DNA of 64,000 bases from Flagellimonas okinawensis (GCF_029194005.1 NZ_JARFVA010000005.1:1-64000); one strand, 5' to 3'. Counted from the stretch's first letter, positions 26,642 through 34,684 are shown. The notes: generated from the sequence alone by a model not told the origin. A program made the numbers and translations.

Positions 26642-26686
26642 TTATCGATTCAAACCTTTTTTTGTTTAAAAAACAATGGCTTTTAA

Positions 26687-26704
26687 AAAGTTCAAATAAA
26701 TGAT
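26687..26704 (+). repeat. Array repeat 7
   Basis: AAAGTTCAAATAAATGAT, one change (C15 to T), 45 bp after the preceding stop. Confidence 0.9.
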
Positions 26705-26710
26705 AAAGAC

Positions 26711-27022
26711 ATGCTTGATTCAATCACATGGAAAAATCGAAGTAAAATGGCTGAAGGCAGTTTATCTCAATTCAAAGCAACCCTAGCTAGAAAAAAAGCC
26801 CGAAAGGATAAAAACCAAGGAAAATTTGATAGGAAGAAAATGGGGTTCAAAAAATCCGAATCAAAACCTGTATATGACTTCCCCGAACTATCCGATGCAG
26901 AGCTGGAAAAATTTAAAATTGACATTCAGAAAAAGAAAAAAAGTGAAAGAAAAGTTGAGCTTATTTTTATTGTCGTTGTTTTCTTTCTTATAATTCTGGC
27001 CATATGGAAGCTAAATAACTAA
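26711..27022 (+). CDS. Small basic protein with C-terminal membrane anchor, cassette gene
   Basis: Protein of 103 residues. The first two thirds are very rich in Lys and Arg (LARKKARKDKNQGKFDRKK). A short stretch KPVYDFPELSDAELEKFK follows, and one transmembrane helix ends the protein (VELIFIVVVFFLIILAIW). The layout is that of a tail-anchored protein facing the cytoplasm. No family recognised. Confidence 0.6.
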   Translation: MLDSITWKNRSKMAEGSLSQFKATLARKKARKDKNQGKFDRKKMGFKKSESKPVYDFPELSDAELEKFKIDIQKKKKSERKVELIFIVVVFFLIILAIWKLNN

Positions 27023-27062
27023 TGAAAAAATGAACTCCTAAAATGAGAATCTGAAATACACA

Positions 27063-27080
27063 AAAGTTCAAATAAACGAT
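27063..27080 (+). repeat. Array repeat 8
   Basis: Perfect copy. Followed by TCAAATAAAT (27081-27090), a partial echo of its own centre. Confidence 0.93.
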
Positions 27081-27089
27081 TCAAATAAA

Positions 27090-27335
27090 TTGAGAAAAAC
27101 ACTTTACATAATTGCTCTTATTTTGCTTTTTCTTGGAATTGCATTATTTGAGTTTATGGCATTCAATTCTATGGTTAGTTTAAAGTACGAGACACGAGAA
27201 TTAACAGACTGCATATCCCTTGTTTCTGGAATTGATTTATGTAAAGCAATCAAAACATTTCATGTTTTGGCAATTCTTTGTAGTTTGACTTTTATAGGAC
27301 TTTTAATTTATAGCAAGCGAAATTTAAGTAGTTGA
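27090..27335 (+). CDS. Small two-helix membrane protein, cassette gene
   Basis: Protein of 81 residues from a TTG start 9 bp after repeat 8. Two transmembrane helices (LYIIALILLFLGIALFEF and FHVLAILCSLTFIGLLIY) flank a loop with two Cys residues (DCISLVSGIDLC). The stop TGA directly abuts repeat 9. Function unknown. Confidence 0.6.
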   Translation: MRKTLYIIALILLFLGIALFEFMAFNSMVSLKYETRELTDCISLVSGIDLCKAIKTFHVLAILCSLTFIGLLIYSKRNLSS

Positions 27336-27353
27336 ATAGTTCAAATAAACGAT
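27336..27353 (+). repeat. Array repeat 9
   Basis: ATAGTTCAAATAAACGAT, one change (A2 to T), directly after a TGA stop. Confidence 0.92.
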
Positions 27354-27358
27354 TACCA

Positions 27359-27832
27359 ATGAAATTTAATACGGCCTTATTGACCTTAATTTTTGTGTTG
27401 AATTTTGTTCAGTCCTATTCTCAGAATAGTGACGAAACAGAACTAACCACTGGATGGTATTTTGAGTCAGACAATAATGATGGGATTCCTAGAAAAATGT
27501 TTAAGAGTGAAGAAACGGTGTTCTTAAAACCTGAACCAATTATTGAGATAAAGGATTTTGAAAAGTTGGAGTTATATGAAGGCAGAGATGGGTTTGTTGG
27601 ATTGAGCATTCAATTCGATGAAGGAAAGGCTACTGAAAACTGGATAAATGCCACTGAACGAGCATATGCCGCAGATATTAGATTGGCACTTATCATAAAT
27701 GATGAGTTAATCTATGCCCCAAGAGTTGCAAGTCCAGTTTATGCAGGAATTTCCGCAATCAATCGGGAAGATTTGACTAAAGAAGAGTTGATGAGTTTTA
27801 AAAATAAATTGGAAAAAGAAAAAAGCCCTTAG
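27359..27832 (+). CDS. Exported SecD-head-like protein, cassette gene
   Basis: About 157 residues from the ATG at 27359 (signal peptide about 1-21, ending SYSQN). An in-frame TTG at 27332 would read through repeat 9 and is rejected. The C-terminal two thirds resemble the SecDF P1 head subdomain: VGLSIQFDEGKATENWINAT, then RLALIINDELIYAPRV and REDLTKEELMSFKNKL. Free-standing copies of this domain are known in Bacteroidota but not explained. A second gene follows after 5 bp in the same unit. Confidence 0.68.
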   Translation: MKFNTALLTLIFVLNFVQSYSQNSDETELTTGWYFESDNNDGIPRKMFKSEETVFLKPEPIIEIKDFEKLELYEGRDGFVGLSIQFDEGKATENWINATERAYAADIRLALIINDELIYAPRVASPVYAGISAINREDLTKEELMSFKNKLEKEKSP

Positions 27833-27837
27833 AATAA

Positions 27838-28044
27838 ATGAAAAGCGAAAACTGGAACCATTTCTTGATTCTTGCAATTGTTTTCACATTAGTGTTTATT
27901 GGGCTTCACTTCCAGTCAGAACCCGTTAAATATAGAGGGTTGCCGATTGATATACGAATAGTAAGGGTGGTATGTTTGCTAATTGCAATTATAAGCTTTG
28001 CTAGTTATCTAGGATTAAAAAAAAGAAATGATAAGTTCAAATAA
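27838..28044 (+). CDS. Very small two-helix membrane protein, cassette gene
   Basis: Protein of 68 residues with two transmembrane helices (FLILAIVFTLVFIGLHF and VRVVCLLIAIISFASYLGL) and a basic end. The final K-F-K-stop is read from repeat 10. It starts 5 bp after the SecD-like gene, so the two are probably translated from one message. Confidence 0.6.
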   Translation: MKSENWNHFLILAIVFTLVFIGLHFQSEPVKYRGLPIDIRIVRVVCLLIAIISFASYLGLKKRNDKFK

Positions 28045-28049
28045 ACGAT
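28032..28049 (+). repeat. Array repeat 10
   Basis: TAAGTTCAAATAAACGAT, one change (A1 to T). Supplies the stop of the small membrane protein. Confidence 0.92.
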
Positions 28050-28071
28050 TCATCTAAACCATTTTCGAAAA

Positions 28072-28527
28072 ATGTTCCAAGATCATATCACTGTTAAAAA
28101 TCGACATAAAAAGTTTATCAAGAATGTAAGTGAAACTGAAACGGTTTATGCATTGAAGAACAAAACGGGATTTGCAACATCTAGCTCTGTACATTATGAA
28201 GATGAAGATGGTAACCCGATTGGGTTGATTTGTTTTTGGTCAGAAAGTGCAAGAGCCAAATCTTGCATAAAGGATGGCTGGAATGAATATGAGTTAGCGG
28301 AAATAACATTAGTCGAGTTTATGGAAAATTGGTGTGTTGGAATGGAAAATGATGGACTTTTATTAGGTACTCAATTTGACAATAACATGTTTGGATTTGA
28401 GGCTGAACCATATGAATTGATACTGGACTTAGTAGATGAATTGAAGTCTCTTGGAAAGGATTTAGACTTTAGGAAATTTAGCGGTATTCAGGATTTAGAG
28501 AAACAAGTGAAAGCCGTACTCGAATAA
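28072..28527 (+). CDS. DUF2750-family protein, cassette gene
   Basis: Soluble protein of 151 residues. The pattern ETVYALKNKTGFATSSSVHY, then PIGLICFWSESARAKSCI, then ITLVEFMENWCVGMENDGLL and NMFGFEAEPYEL matches the DUF2750 family, which has no known activity and occurs in scattered accessory loci. Its TAA stop (28525-28527) overlaps the first base of repeat 11. Confidence 0.82.
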   Translation: MFQDHITVKNRHKKFIKNVSETETVYALKNKTGFATSSSVHYEDEDGNPIGLICFWSESARAKSCIKDGWNEYELAEITLVEFMENWCVGMENDGLLLGTQFDNNMFGFEAEPYELILDLVDELKSLGKDLDFRKFSGIQDLEKQVKAVLE

Positions 28528-28544
28528 AAGTTCAAATAAACGAT
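28527..28544 (+). repeat. Array repeat 11
   Basis: Perfect copy. An ATG formed at its end (28543) leads only to a 9-codon frame; the next gene starts at TTG 28574. Confidence 0.93.
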
Positions 28545-28573
28545 GAGCTACTACGTATTTAAACAGAACTAAT

Positions 28574-28975
28574 TTGAAAAAAATCATTTTCATACTCTGC
28601 TTTGTTGTCTCATTAATTGGCTGTTCAGAATCTAAAAAGAAATTTGAGGATTATAATGACGATGACTTTATTGAGGTGCAAGGCATAATATTTAAAACAA
28701 AAAGAAAGATTGATTATAAGAACATCAGTAAGACGAGTATTTACTTTATCTACAATTTAGAAAAGGAAACACCTGATGTTGGATTTGAATTGAATTCACC
28801 ATTTATGCTCAACGATGGGGAACCAGTTATAATTTTGGTTCATAAAGATGATGAGAAAATTAGTTTTTTCGGAGCAAGGGGAATCAATGAAGAAGATGTT
28901 TTATTGAGTTATCTTGAAAAATGTGAAGAAATAGGTGGTGGTTATTTTGGCTTAGATGAAAGCCTTTATAACTAG
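28574..28975 (+). CDS. Small lipoprotein, cassette gene
   Basis: Predicted lipoprotein of 133 residues from a TTG start: lipobox SLIGC (Cys near 17), an acidic linker (KKFEDYNDDDFIEVQ) and a compact beta domain. DUF-level similarity cannot be assigned by eye. The stop lies 19 bp before repeat 12. Confidence 0.65.
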   Translation: MKKIIFILCFVVSLIGCSESKKKFEDYNDDDFIEVQGIIFKTKRKIDYKNISKTSIYFIYNLEKETPDVGFELNSPFMLNDGEPVIILVHKDDEKISFFGARGINEEDVLLSYLEKCEEIGGGYFGLDESLYN

Positions 28976-28994
28976 CTTAGCACCAATAATTACT

Positions 28995-29012
28995 AAAGTT
29001 CAAATAAACGAT
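28995..29012 (+). repeat. Array repeat 12
   Basis: Perfect copy. The insertion sequence begins 35 bp downstream. Confidence 0.93.
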
Positions 29013-29047
29013 AACTAACGACTGAAAGTGATTAAACAAAAATTATC

Positions 29048-30361
29048 ACTAGTGTCCCATTAAAATTGGGACGTTTTAAAAATTAAATAAATTTGGCCCA
29101 TTAAGCCTATTTCGTTCTTTGTCATTTTGAAATTTAGTTTTGCTAAAGAGTTCCCGAAGGTTCGTTTTATCGGTCAGGGAGATGCTTAATATCTGCAGCA
29201 CTTCATAAGTACTTCTCTCCAGTTTCATATCGTGCTGAACGATGGCCACCAAACAATAGGTGCAGATGGCAGCATAGATCTGGATTCGCACGGCATTCTC
29301 GGTAGTACCCCAGAACTTTTTGATTTTAAGGTGTTGTTTCAGCCATTTGAAGAACAGCTCTACCTGCCAGCGGTTCTTATAAAGTTCAGCAACCTGTAGG
29401 GCTGAGATGTGAGTAGCATTGGTCAAAAAGACGAACTCCCGTTGTTGTAGTTCATCCCAGTATCTGACAAGCCGCAGTGACCCAGGATAGTACTGCTTTG
29501 GGTAAAATCCAGTCAACCCAATGGTCAGATCTGAAAGCACGTTCCTGGGCAATCTGCGTTTCCACTTGATGGATCTGTACTGCAGGTTATTCTTTGCCCT
29601 GATCACAAAGTAAGCACCTATCTGATGGATTTTATACAGCATCTTAAAGTTGTTATAGGCTCGATCAAATATATAGTAGGACCCTGGTTCATAAGGAATT
29701 TCTTTCATAACCTTTGAGTCGTGTACTGAAGCTTCGGTAATATGAAAAAATGCCGGTATCTGTGTTTCCACATCATACAAGGTGTGTACTTTGATGCCAC
29801 CTTTTCTCCTTCGGAACTTTGCCCACCAGAATACGGAAAGACACAGGTCGATCGTTGTCGAATCGAAAGCATAGACGTGGCCACTCAGATCGAAGATGTT
29901 GGTAGTTCTGGTTTCTCTGGCCTGATTTACCAAATAGTAGGCATACTCCTCAAAGATATGGTAATCCCTGTCCTGATTGGCCCTTGCCAAAGATGATTTA
30001 GAGACATTCTTCCCCATTCCCAAATGATAACATTTGGATCGGTGGGCATCAAGTGCGATTACCAGATCCCTAAGGCTTTCACGATTGGAGAGCTGGCCGA
30101 ACATCAAAGCGAGCAACTGGTTCCAGCAGGTGAAGTGCTTCACATATTTATCCCCCCGATAGGTACGAACAATATAATTGAACTTGTTTCTATCCAAAAA
30201 GGAAACAAGCTGTGAGAAAACGAATTTGTCTTTATGCATTGCAAATCTGTATAAGAATTGCAAAAGTTAAAATTGAAATCCGTTTAATCGAAAAACCTCT
30301 GTAACTAACTATATTTCAAATATTTCAAAGAACTATTTTAGATTTTAATGGGACAGTAATG
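29048..30361 (-). mobile_element. IS4-family insertion sequence, copy 2, in the array
   Basis: Identical to copy 1 at 2-1315. A 10-bp target duplication, AAAAATTATC, flanks it at 29038-29047 and 30362-30371, which fixes the ends and fits IS4-family behaviour. It sits in the untranslated stretch between repeat 12 and the RhuM-Fic gene and did not break a coding region. Confidence 0.94.
29076..30263 (-). CDS. IS4-family transposase, copy 2
   Basis: Residue-for-residue the same 395-residue protein as at 30-1217, with intact DDE blocks. It is transcribed against the direction of the surrounding cassette genes. Confidence 0.93.
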   Translation of the reverse strand: MQFLYRFAMHKDKFVFSQLVSFLDRNKFNYIVRTYRGDKYVKHFTCWNQLLALMFGQLSNRESLRDLVIALDAHRSKCYHLGMGKNVSKSSLARANQDRDYHIFEEYAYYLVNQARETRTTNIFDLSGHVYAFDSTTIDLCLSVFWWAKFRRRKGGIKVHTLYDVETQIPAFFHITEASVHDSKVMKEIPYEPGSYYIFDRAYNNFKMLYKIHQIGAYFVIRAKNNLQYRSIKWKRRLPRNVLSDLTIGLTGFYPKQYYPGSLRLVRYWDELQQREFVFLTNATHISALQVAELYKNRWQVELFFKWLKQHLKIKKFWGTTENAVRIQIYAAICTYCLVAIVQHDMKLERSTYEVLQILSISLTDKTNLRELFSKTKFQNDKERNRLNGPNLFNF

Positions 30362-30400
30362 AAAAATTATCTCAAACAGAAGGTTTCAGTTCATAACTAT

Positions 30401-31384
30401 ATGAATACGGATAAGCAAATAGAGATTTATCAGGCCAATGACGGTTCCACTCAAATTAATGTTCAATTTGAACAAGATACTGTTTGGTTAACCCAAGCGC
30501 AAATGGGTCAACTATTTGAAAAAAACAAGCGTACGATTTCAGAGCACATACGAAATATTTTTAAAGAAGGTGAACTGGATGAAAAACTGGTTGTCCGGAA
30601 ATCCCGGACAACCACTCAACACGGTGCCATTGCAGGGAAAACACAAACCTCCAACGTTAACTTGTACAATCTAGATGTTATAATTTCTGTAGGTTATAGG
30701 GTAAAATCTCAAAGAGGGACACAATTTAGAATATGGGCTTCCAATATTCTAAAGGAATATCTTATACAAGGGTACGCTGTAAATGAAAAACGTTTGGCCC
30801 AAAAGGAGCAAGAAGTACAACTTTTAAAAGGAGGCATACAAATATTAAGCAGGGCCATTGAAGAAAAAGTAGAAGATAATGAATGGCTTAAAGTTTATGC
30901 TAAAGGTTTAAGTTTATTAGACGATTACGACCATGAGCAATTAGATGCCAAAGGATTAACTGCAAGAGCGGCAACCTATCCGACTATAGAGGCTTATTTT
31001 GAGGTAGTGGATCAAATGAAATCTGAATTTGACAGTGCTGTATTTGGAAAGGAAAAGGACAACAGTTTTCAAAGCTCTCTAAGCCAAGTCGCAAAGGGTT
31101 TTGGCGAAACGGATTTTTATCCGACATTAGAAGAAAAGGCTGCAATGCTTTTATACTTGATTGTGAAAAACCATTCATTTGTAGATGGTAATAAACGAAT
31201 TGCGGCAGCATGTTTTCTAAAATTCTTGCAACATAACAATATGCTTTTTAATAGTAAACAACAACCAATAATCAATAACGAAACACTAGCTAGCTTAACC
31301 TTATTTATAGCATCAAGCAAACCTGAGGAAATGGAAACAGTAAAGCGTTTGGTGATCAGTGTTTTAAATAGAAGCAATCAATAG
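30401..31384 (+). CDS. RhuM-Fic fusion protein, cassette gene
   Basis: About 327 residues from the ATG at 30401. The ATG at 30359 lies inside the insertion sequence end and would add 14 residues created by the insertion, so it is rejected. The N-terminal half is RhuM-like (VWLTQAQMGQLFEKNKRTIS, DVIISVGYRVKSQRGTQFRI). The C-terminal half is a Fic/Doc domain with the catalytic motif HSFVDGNKRIAA (HxFxDGNKR), so it can in principle transfer AMP or another nucleotide part to a target protein. RhuM-Fic fusions often act as stand-alone toxins or effectors. The TAG stop is inside repeat 13. Confidence 0.85.
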   Translation: MNTDKQIEIYQANDGSTQINVQFEQDTVWLTQAQMGQLFEKNKRTISEHIRNIFKEGELDEKLVVRKSRTTTQHGAIAGKTQTSNVNLYNLDVIISVGYRVKSQRGTQFRIWASNILKEYLIQGYAVNEKRLAQKEQEVQLLKGGIQILSRAIEEKVEDNEWLKVYAKGLSLLDDYDHEQLDAKGLTARAATYPTIEAYFEVVDQMKSEFDSAVFGKEKDNSFQSSLSQVAKGFGETDFYPTLEEKAAMLLYLIVKNHSFVDGNKRIAAACFLKFLQHNNMLFNSKQQPIINNETLASLTLFIASSKPEEMETVKRLVISVLNRSNQ

Positions 31385-31398
31385 TTCAAATAAACGAT
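31381..31398 (+). repeat. Array repeat 13
   Basis: ATAGTTCAAATAAACGAT. The A2-to-T change creates the TAG that ends the RhuM-Fic gene. Confidence 0.92.
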
Positions 31399-31399
31399 T

Positions 31400-31765
31400 G
31401 TGATTAAGGATTCAAAGGAAAACGAAATTTTAAGAGTTGAGGAAAAGGGATTTCCAATGGTTAAAATTCATAGGGATGAATTTCAAATAAAGGCTTTGGA
31501 CTATTGGGATTTCAGGACTTTTAAATATTCTGATGTTAAAAGGGTTTCACACTACAACCCAAATGACAATTGGTTTATGAGGCTTTATATTTCAACATCA
31601 ATAGCTGGTCGGATGTTTGCTAAAAAAGACCCTTGGATTTTAAAGATTGTATTGAAAAATGGAGGTGATTGGAGGTATAAAACTTCACCGACTCACAATA
31701 TGGAATTTAGAAATGCATTAAAGCTGATTGAAGAAAAAATATCTTTACAAACAAAGTTCAAATAA
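31400..31765 (+). CDS. Small soluble protein of unknown function, cassette gene
   Basis: Protein of 121 residues from a GTG one base after repeat 13. No signal peptide or membrane helix. The stretch FRTFKYSDVKRVSHYNP and the following strands have a faint PH-like look (beta strands with a final helix, MEFRNALKLIEEKI), which is speculative. It ends K-F-K-stop from repeat 14. Confidence 0.58.
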   Translation: MIKDSKENEILRVEEKGFPMVKIHRDEFQIKALDYWDFRTFKYSDVKRVSHYNPNDNWFMRLYISTSIAGRMFAKKDPWILKIVLKNGGDWRYKTSPTHNMEFRNALKLIEEKISLQTKFK

Positions 31766-31770
31766 ACGAT
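31753..31770 (+). repeat. Array repeat 14
   Basis: Perfect copy supplying the last codons and stop of the preceding gene. Confidence 0.93.
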
Positions 31771-31787
31771 TATGAATCATTCATAAC

Positions 31788-32312
31788 ATGGAGGATATTT
31801 TAGAGCGGCTTAAGAGGATGGAAAGTACGAAGCTGATTGATGTGGTTAAAAACTATAGGCAATATGGTTATAGTGATGAACTTAAAAATGAGGCATTAAT
31901 CATTCTTAAGAGTAGAGGGATTGACGAGTTTGAACTTAGGCTCACTGGAAATTTTCAAAACTCGACATATGATCGGGCCTTGGGTTTATATGATAGTTTT
32001 CGTCGAAACTCAAGAATTGCATTTGGCTTGTATTTATATTTAATATTTGGGAATATCTTACTTACTTTACTGTTTTTAAATTGGAGTCATGCTGATTTGT
32101 TCTTATCTATTACAAATGTGATGGTTCTTTTAGGGTATTTATTTTTCCTAATGAAATCTTTTATGGACCAATCCAATTTTTACAAAGCACTGGGGAAATC
32201 TTTTGGAGCGGATGGAGCTATTATATTTTTCTTTATAGGTATGCCCCTTTACATTTTCATGTACTTCTATTTTAGAAAGCAAATGAAAGAACAGATGGCA
32301 ACCATTCAATAG
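31788..32312 (+). CDS. Membrane protein with soluble N-terminus, cassette gene
   Basis: Protein of 174 residues. The first 70 are soluble and helical (ERLKRMESTKLIDVVKNYRQ, then ALIILKSRGIDEFEL), like the small helical heads of other Bacteroidota membrane proteins. Then come about three transmembrane helices (FGLYLYLIFGNILLTLLFL, SITNVMVLLGYLFFLM, GAIIFFFIGMPLYIFMYFY) and a basic tail. Function unknown. Confidence 0.62.
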   Translation: MEDILERLKRMESTKLIDVVKNYRQYGYSDELKNEALIILKSRGIDEFELRLTGNFQNSTYDRALGLYDSFRRNSRIAFGLYLYLIFGNILLTLLFLNWSHADLFLSITNVMVLLGYLFFLMKSFMDQSNFYKALGKSFGADGAIIFFFIGMPLYIFMYFYFRKQMKEQMATIQ

Positions 32313-32324
32313 AATCTTTAAGAT

Positions 32325-32342
32325 AAAGTTCAAATAAACGAT
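32325..32342 (+). repeat. Array repeat 15
   Basis: Perfect copy, 12 bp after the preceding stop. Confidence 0.93.
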
Positions 32343-32379
32343 TCAAATAGCCTTTCAAACTTATTTTTATAACTCTGAC

Positions 32380-32808
32380 TTGAAAACAAAAACACTCACA
32401 TTTCTCAATAAGTATGGTTTAAAAGTTGGTGGTATTTTTATGGTCCTTGTTTCCTTGCTAGTGATCAGGAATGGAGTAATTAAAAAGAAAATAACTGAGG
32501 AAAATAGGATTGTATCTGCAAAGGTTCTAGAGACACCATTGAACTGTGATAATCTAGGAAGAAGAGGCGGCTACTACAAATTGGAATTCAATGGAAAGGT
32601 TTTTGTAAAAAATGGGAATCGCCTTATTTGTGAACAGGTTTTTGGAAAGGAAAGTGTTGATGTATTGACAAATTTGAAAAAGGATAAAATCGTCTTTCTA
32701 AATGAATACGAAAATTCAAACGACATTTTATACGGAACTTTACTTGTTTTAATTGGGTTGGTAATTACTTTCATTATAATTCCCCCCGAGAATAGGACAG
32801 TAAGTTAA
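32380..32808 (+). CDS. Membrane protein of unknown function, 3' end replaced by an IS3 element
   Basis: TTG start; helix 1 (VGGIFMVLVSLLVIRNG), a soluble part with two Cys residues (NCDNLGRRGGYYKLEFNG) and helix 2 (YGTLLVLIGLVITFII). The present last 10 or so codons run into the insertion sequence. Removing 32775-34110 and one CAT target copy gives a different, continuous tail, DKIKSLLKWNSKK, whose TAA (34154-34156) overlaps repeat 16. So the native gene was about 20 residues of tail plus this body, and the insertion is recent enough that the frame is still intact. Confidence 0.7.
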   Translation: MKTKTLTFLNKYGLKVGGIFMVLVSLLVIRNGVIKKKITEENRIVSAKVLETPLNCDNLGRRGGYYKLEFNGKVFVKNGNRLICEQVFGKESVDVLTNLKKDKIVFLNEYENSNDILYGTLLVLIGLVITFIIIPPENRTVS

Positions 32809-32838
32809 GTTTAATTTTTATCTTAAATTTACTGTATT

Positions 32839-33114
32839 ATGACACGCAGGAAACACACATCTAAATTCAAGTTCAAGGTGGTGCTGGAGGCGCTATCGGA
32901 ACGTTTTACCATCCAAGAGCTGGGCAGGAAGTATGATATCCACCCGGCACAGATAACGACATGGAAAGCCCAGTTTTTAAAGAACGGTGAAGGCGTTTTT
33001 GACAATAAGGTCAAGGATCCCAAAACGGAGTCCGAGGAGATGGAGGAACGTCTTTTAAAGACCATAGGGCAGCTCAAGGTGGAGAATGATTTTTTAAAGA
33101 AGGCCTCATCATGA
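32839..33114 (+). CDS. IS3-family transposase OrfA
   Basis: Protein of 91 residues with a helix-turn-helix (FKVVLEALSERFTIQELGRK, then HPAQITTWKAQFL) and a C-terminal coiled coil (QLKVENDFLKKAS), the standard OrfA layout. It overlaps OrfB by 4 bp (ATGA), so the fusion transposase would come from a frameshift and OrfB can also start on its own. Confidence 0.9.
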   Translation: MTRRKHTSKFKFKVVLEALSERFTIQELGRKYDIHPAQITTWKAQFLKNGEGVFDNKVKDPKTESEEMEERLLKTIGQLKVENDFLKKASS

Positions 33115-33977
33115 GTAAGTCCGGAAAGCAAAGAAGGGAACTGGTGGATAAAAAATCCAAGCTGAGCATACTGCGCCAGTGCGAGCTTTTGGAGCTCCAC
33201 CGCAGTGGGGTGTATTACCGTCCAAAACAGGAGACCGACCTGAATCTGGCACTGATGCGTCAGATTGATGAAAAGCACATGTTGCACCCTTGGCTTGGCG
33301 TTCCCCGTATGGTTACCTGGCTTAACCGTGACATGGGGCACTGCATCAACAAGAAACGAATTGAGCGGTTGTATAGGCTTATGGGGATATCTGCCATTGG
33401 CCCTAAGCCCAACACTTCCAAGAAAGGCAAGGGGGAACTGCACAGAATATACAAATACCTCTTGAGAAACTTAGAAGTAACACGCTGTGGTCAGGTATGG
33501 GCCATGGACATCACCTATATCTCGGTTCGCGGTGGCTATTTGTACCTTTGCGGGATAATCGACCTGTACAGCCGCTATGTAGTAGGCTGGTCACTTTCCA
33601 ATACAATGACATCAGAATGGTGCAGAAAGACCTTGGAGGCCGCCATAGAAGAACACGGTTCGCCGCAGATCCTCAACACTGACCAAGGAAGCCAGTTTAC
33701 CGCCCATGAGTTCTGTGATTGGGCCACGGCACCACAGCAGGGCATACGCCTGAGCATGGACGGCAAGGGAAGGGCACTGGACAACATATTTATCGAGCGC
33801 CTCTGGCGCGACGTAAAGTACGAGCACGTGTACCTGTTCCCGGCCGATGACGGTCTGCAGTGCTACCGTGGGCTGGAGGAATATTTTAGGTATTACAACA
33901 ATGAGCGCAGGCATCAAAGCCTAGGGGAAGAAACCCCATTAACAATTTATCAACAGAGCAAGAAACAAGTGGCATGA
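33111..33977 (+). CDS. IS3-family transposase OrfB (rve integrase core)
   Basis: Protein of 288 residues. An HTH_21-type N-terminal part precedes the DDE core: AMDITYISVRGGYLYL (first Asp, about 130), LNTDQGSQFTAHEF (second Asp, about 188) and DNIFIERLWRDVKYE (Glu, about 225), ending YYNNERRHQSLGEETP. All catalytic residues are present, so the enzyme should be active. Confidence 0.92.
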   Translation: MSKSGKQRRELVDKKSKLSILRQCELLELHRSGVYYRPKQETDLNLALMRQIDEKHMLHPWLGVPRMVTWLNRDMGHCINKKRIERLYRLMGISAIGPKPNTSKKGKGELHRIYKYLLRNLEVTRCGQVWAMDITYISVRGGYLYLCGIIDLYSRYVVGWSLSNTMTSEWCRKTLEAAIEEHGSPQILNTDQGSQFTAHEFCDWATAPQQGIRLSMDGKGRALDNIFIERLWRDVKYEHVYLFPADDGLQCYRGLEEYFRYYNNERRHQSLGEETPLTIYQQSKKQVA

Positions 33978-34154
33978 TGGTACCAAAGAGGCAAAAAGGG
34001 TTTTCAACAAATCGGGCAGGTTATGAGTCTCCCCCCAGACCCCCCTCTTTCAACATCATCATTAAACTTATTTTTAAAGATTTATTGTCCTAACAATGGG
34101 GGGAATTATACATAGACAAGATAAAATCCCTTTTAAAATGGAATTCGAAAAAAT

Positions 34155-34172
34155 AAAGTTCAAATAAACGAT
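34155..34172 (+). repeat. Array repeat 16
   Basis: Perfect copy. Its first two bases belonged to the stop of the gene now cut by the IS3 element, and its last two bases begin the ATG (34171) of the next frame. Confidence 0.93.
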
Positions 34173-34643
34173 GAAAGAGTATAAATTGATACTTCTTGTT
34201 TCTTTACTTTCTATTTTCAGGTTAGCCAGTGCAACATTACCTGATTTTGAGACTATTAGTCATAAGTCTTCTGACATGAAAGAATATCTCTATTTAAATT
34301 ATTCAAACAAGCTCATTTTGTTTTCTTGTCAGGATTATTGGGTTTGATATCAGGAATTCTTTTGTTAAAAGGTAAGCGTTGGGGATGGATTACAAGTGTA
34401 TCGAGTTTATTGATATACTCAATTGGGTTTATACTAATCGCAATGGGTGTCAATGGTAAGGTATTGTTGGAGGATCAAGGAGATTATATAAGTATAGGCG
34501 CTATTCTGGCTGTGTTTTTCATTCTGGCTTTTATGTTGGTCATCAAACCAATAAGAGATTTTTACAGTATTAAAATTCGTGACTGGGCTATTGTTGGGAC
34601 AATAGTAACATTGTTCACGCTAGATAAATTGATTATAAATTAA
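34171..34643 (+). pseudogene. Frameshifted membrane-protein cassette gene
   Basis: From the ATG formed by repeat 16, a 58-codon frame starts MKEYKLILLVSLLSIF and ends at a TGA near 34347. From about 34326 another frame continues with matching hydrophobic sequence (SGLLGLISGILLLKGKRWGW to the stop at 34643). One extra T in the run near 34313-34323 would join them as LIFVFLSGLLGL. The joined protein would be about 156 residues with a signal or membrane start and three more membrane helices. It is either a true frameshift mutation or a read error. Confidence 0.65.
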
Positions 34644-34646
34644 ATC

Positions 34647-34664
34647 AAAGTTCAAATAAACCAT
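34647..34664 (+). repeat. Array repeat 17
   Basis: AAAGTTCAAATAAACCAT, one change (G16 to C), 3 bp after the stop of the frameshifted gene. Confidence 0.9.
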
Positions 34665-34684
34665 AAGCATAACTGGTCTAATCA

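Larger units (their letters stand above)
32775..34110 (+). mobile_element. IS3-family insertion sequence in a cassette gene
   Basis: Ends are set by a perfect 13-bp inverted repeat, TATAATTCCCCCC on the left (32775-32787) and its complement on the right (34098-34110), flanked by a 3-bp target duplication CAT (32772-32774 and 34111-34113). Three-bp duplications are usual for IS3. An inner imperfect pair, TAGGACAGTAA and TTATTGTCCTA, extends the similarity. The ends do not start TG, as many IS3 members do, so an inner boundary remains possible, but then the flanks give no duplication. Confidence 0.75.

Noticed and set aside
27332..27358. Upstream TTG start for the SecD-like gene
   Set aside because: It would translate straight through repeat 9; the ATG at 27359 is followed directly by a signal peptide.
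2..30361. Composite transposon formed by the two IS4 copies
   Set aside because: Copy 2 has its own 10-bp target duplication, so it inserted singly. The enclosed DNA contains tRNA remnants from a separate integration history.
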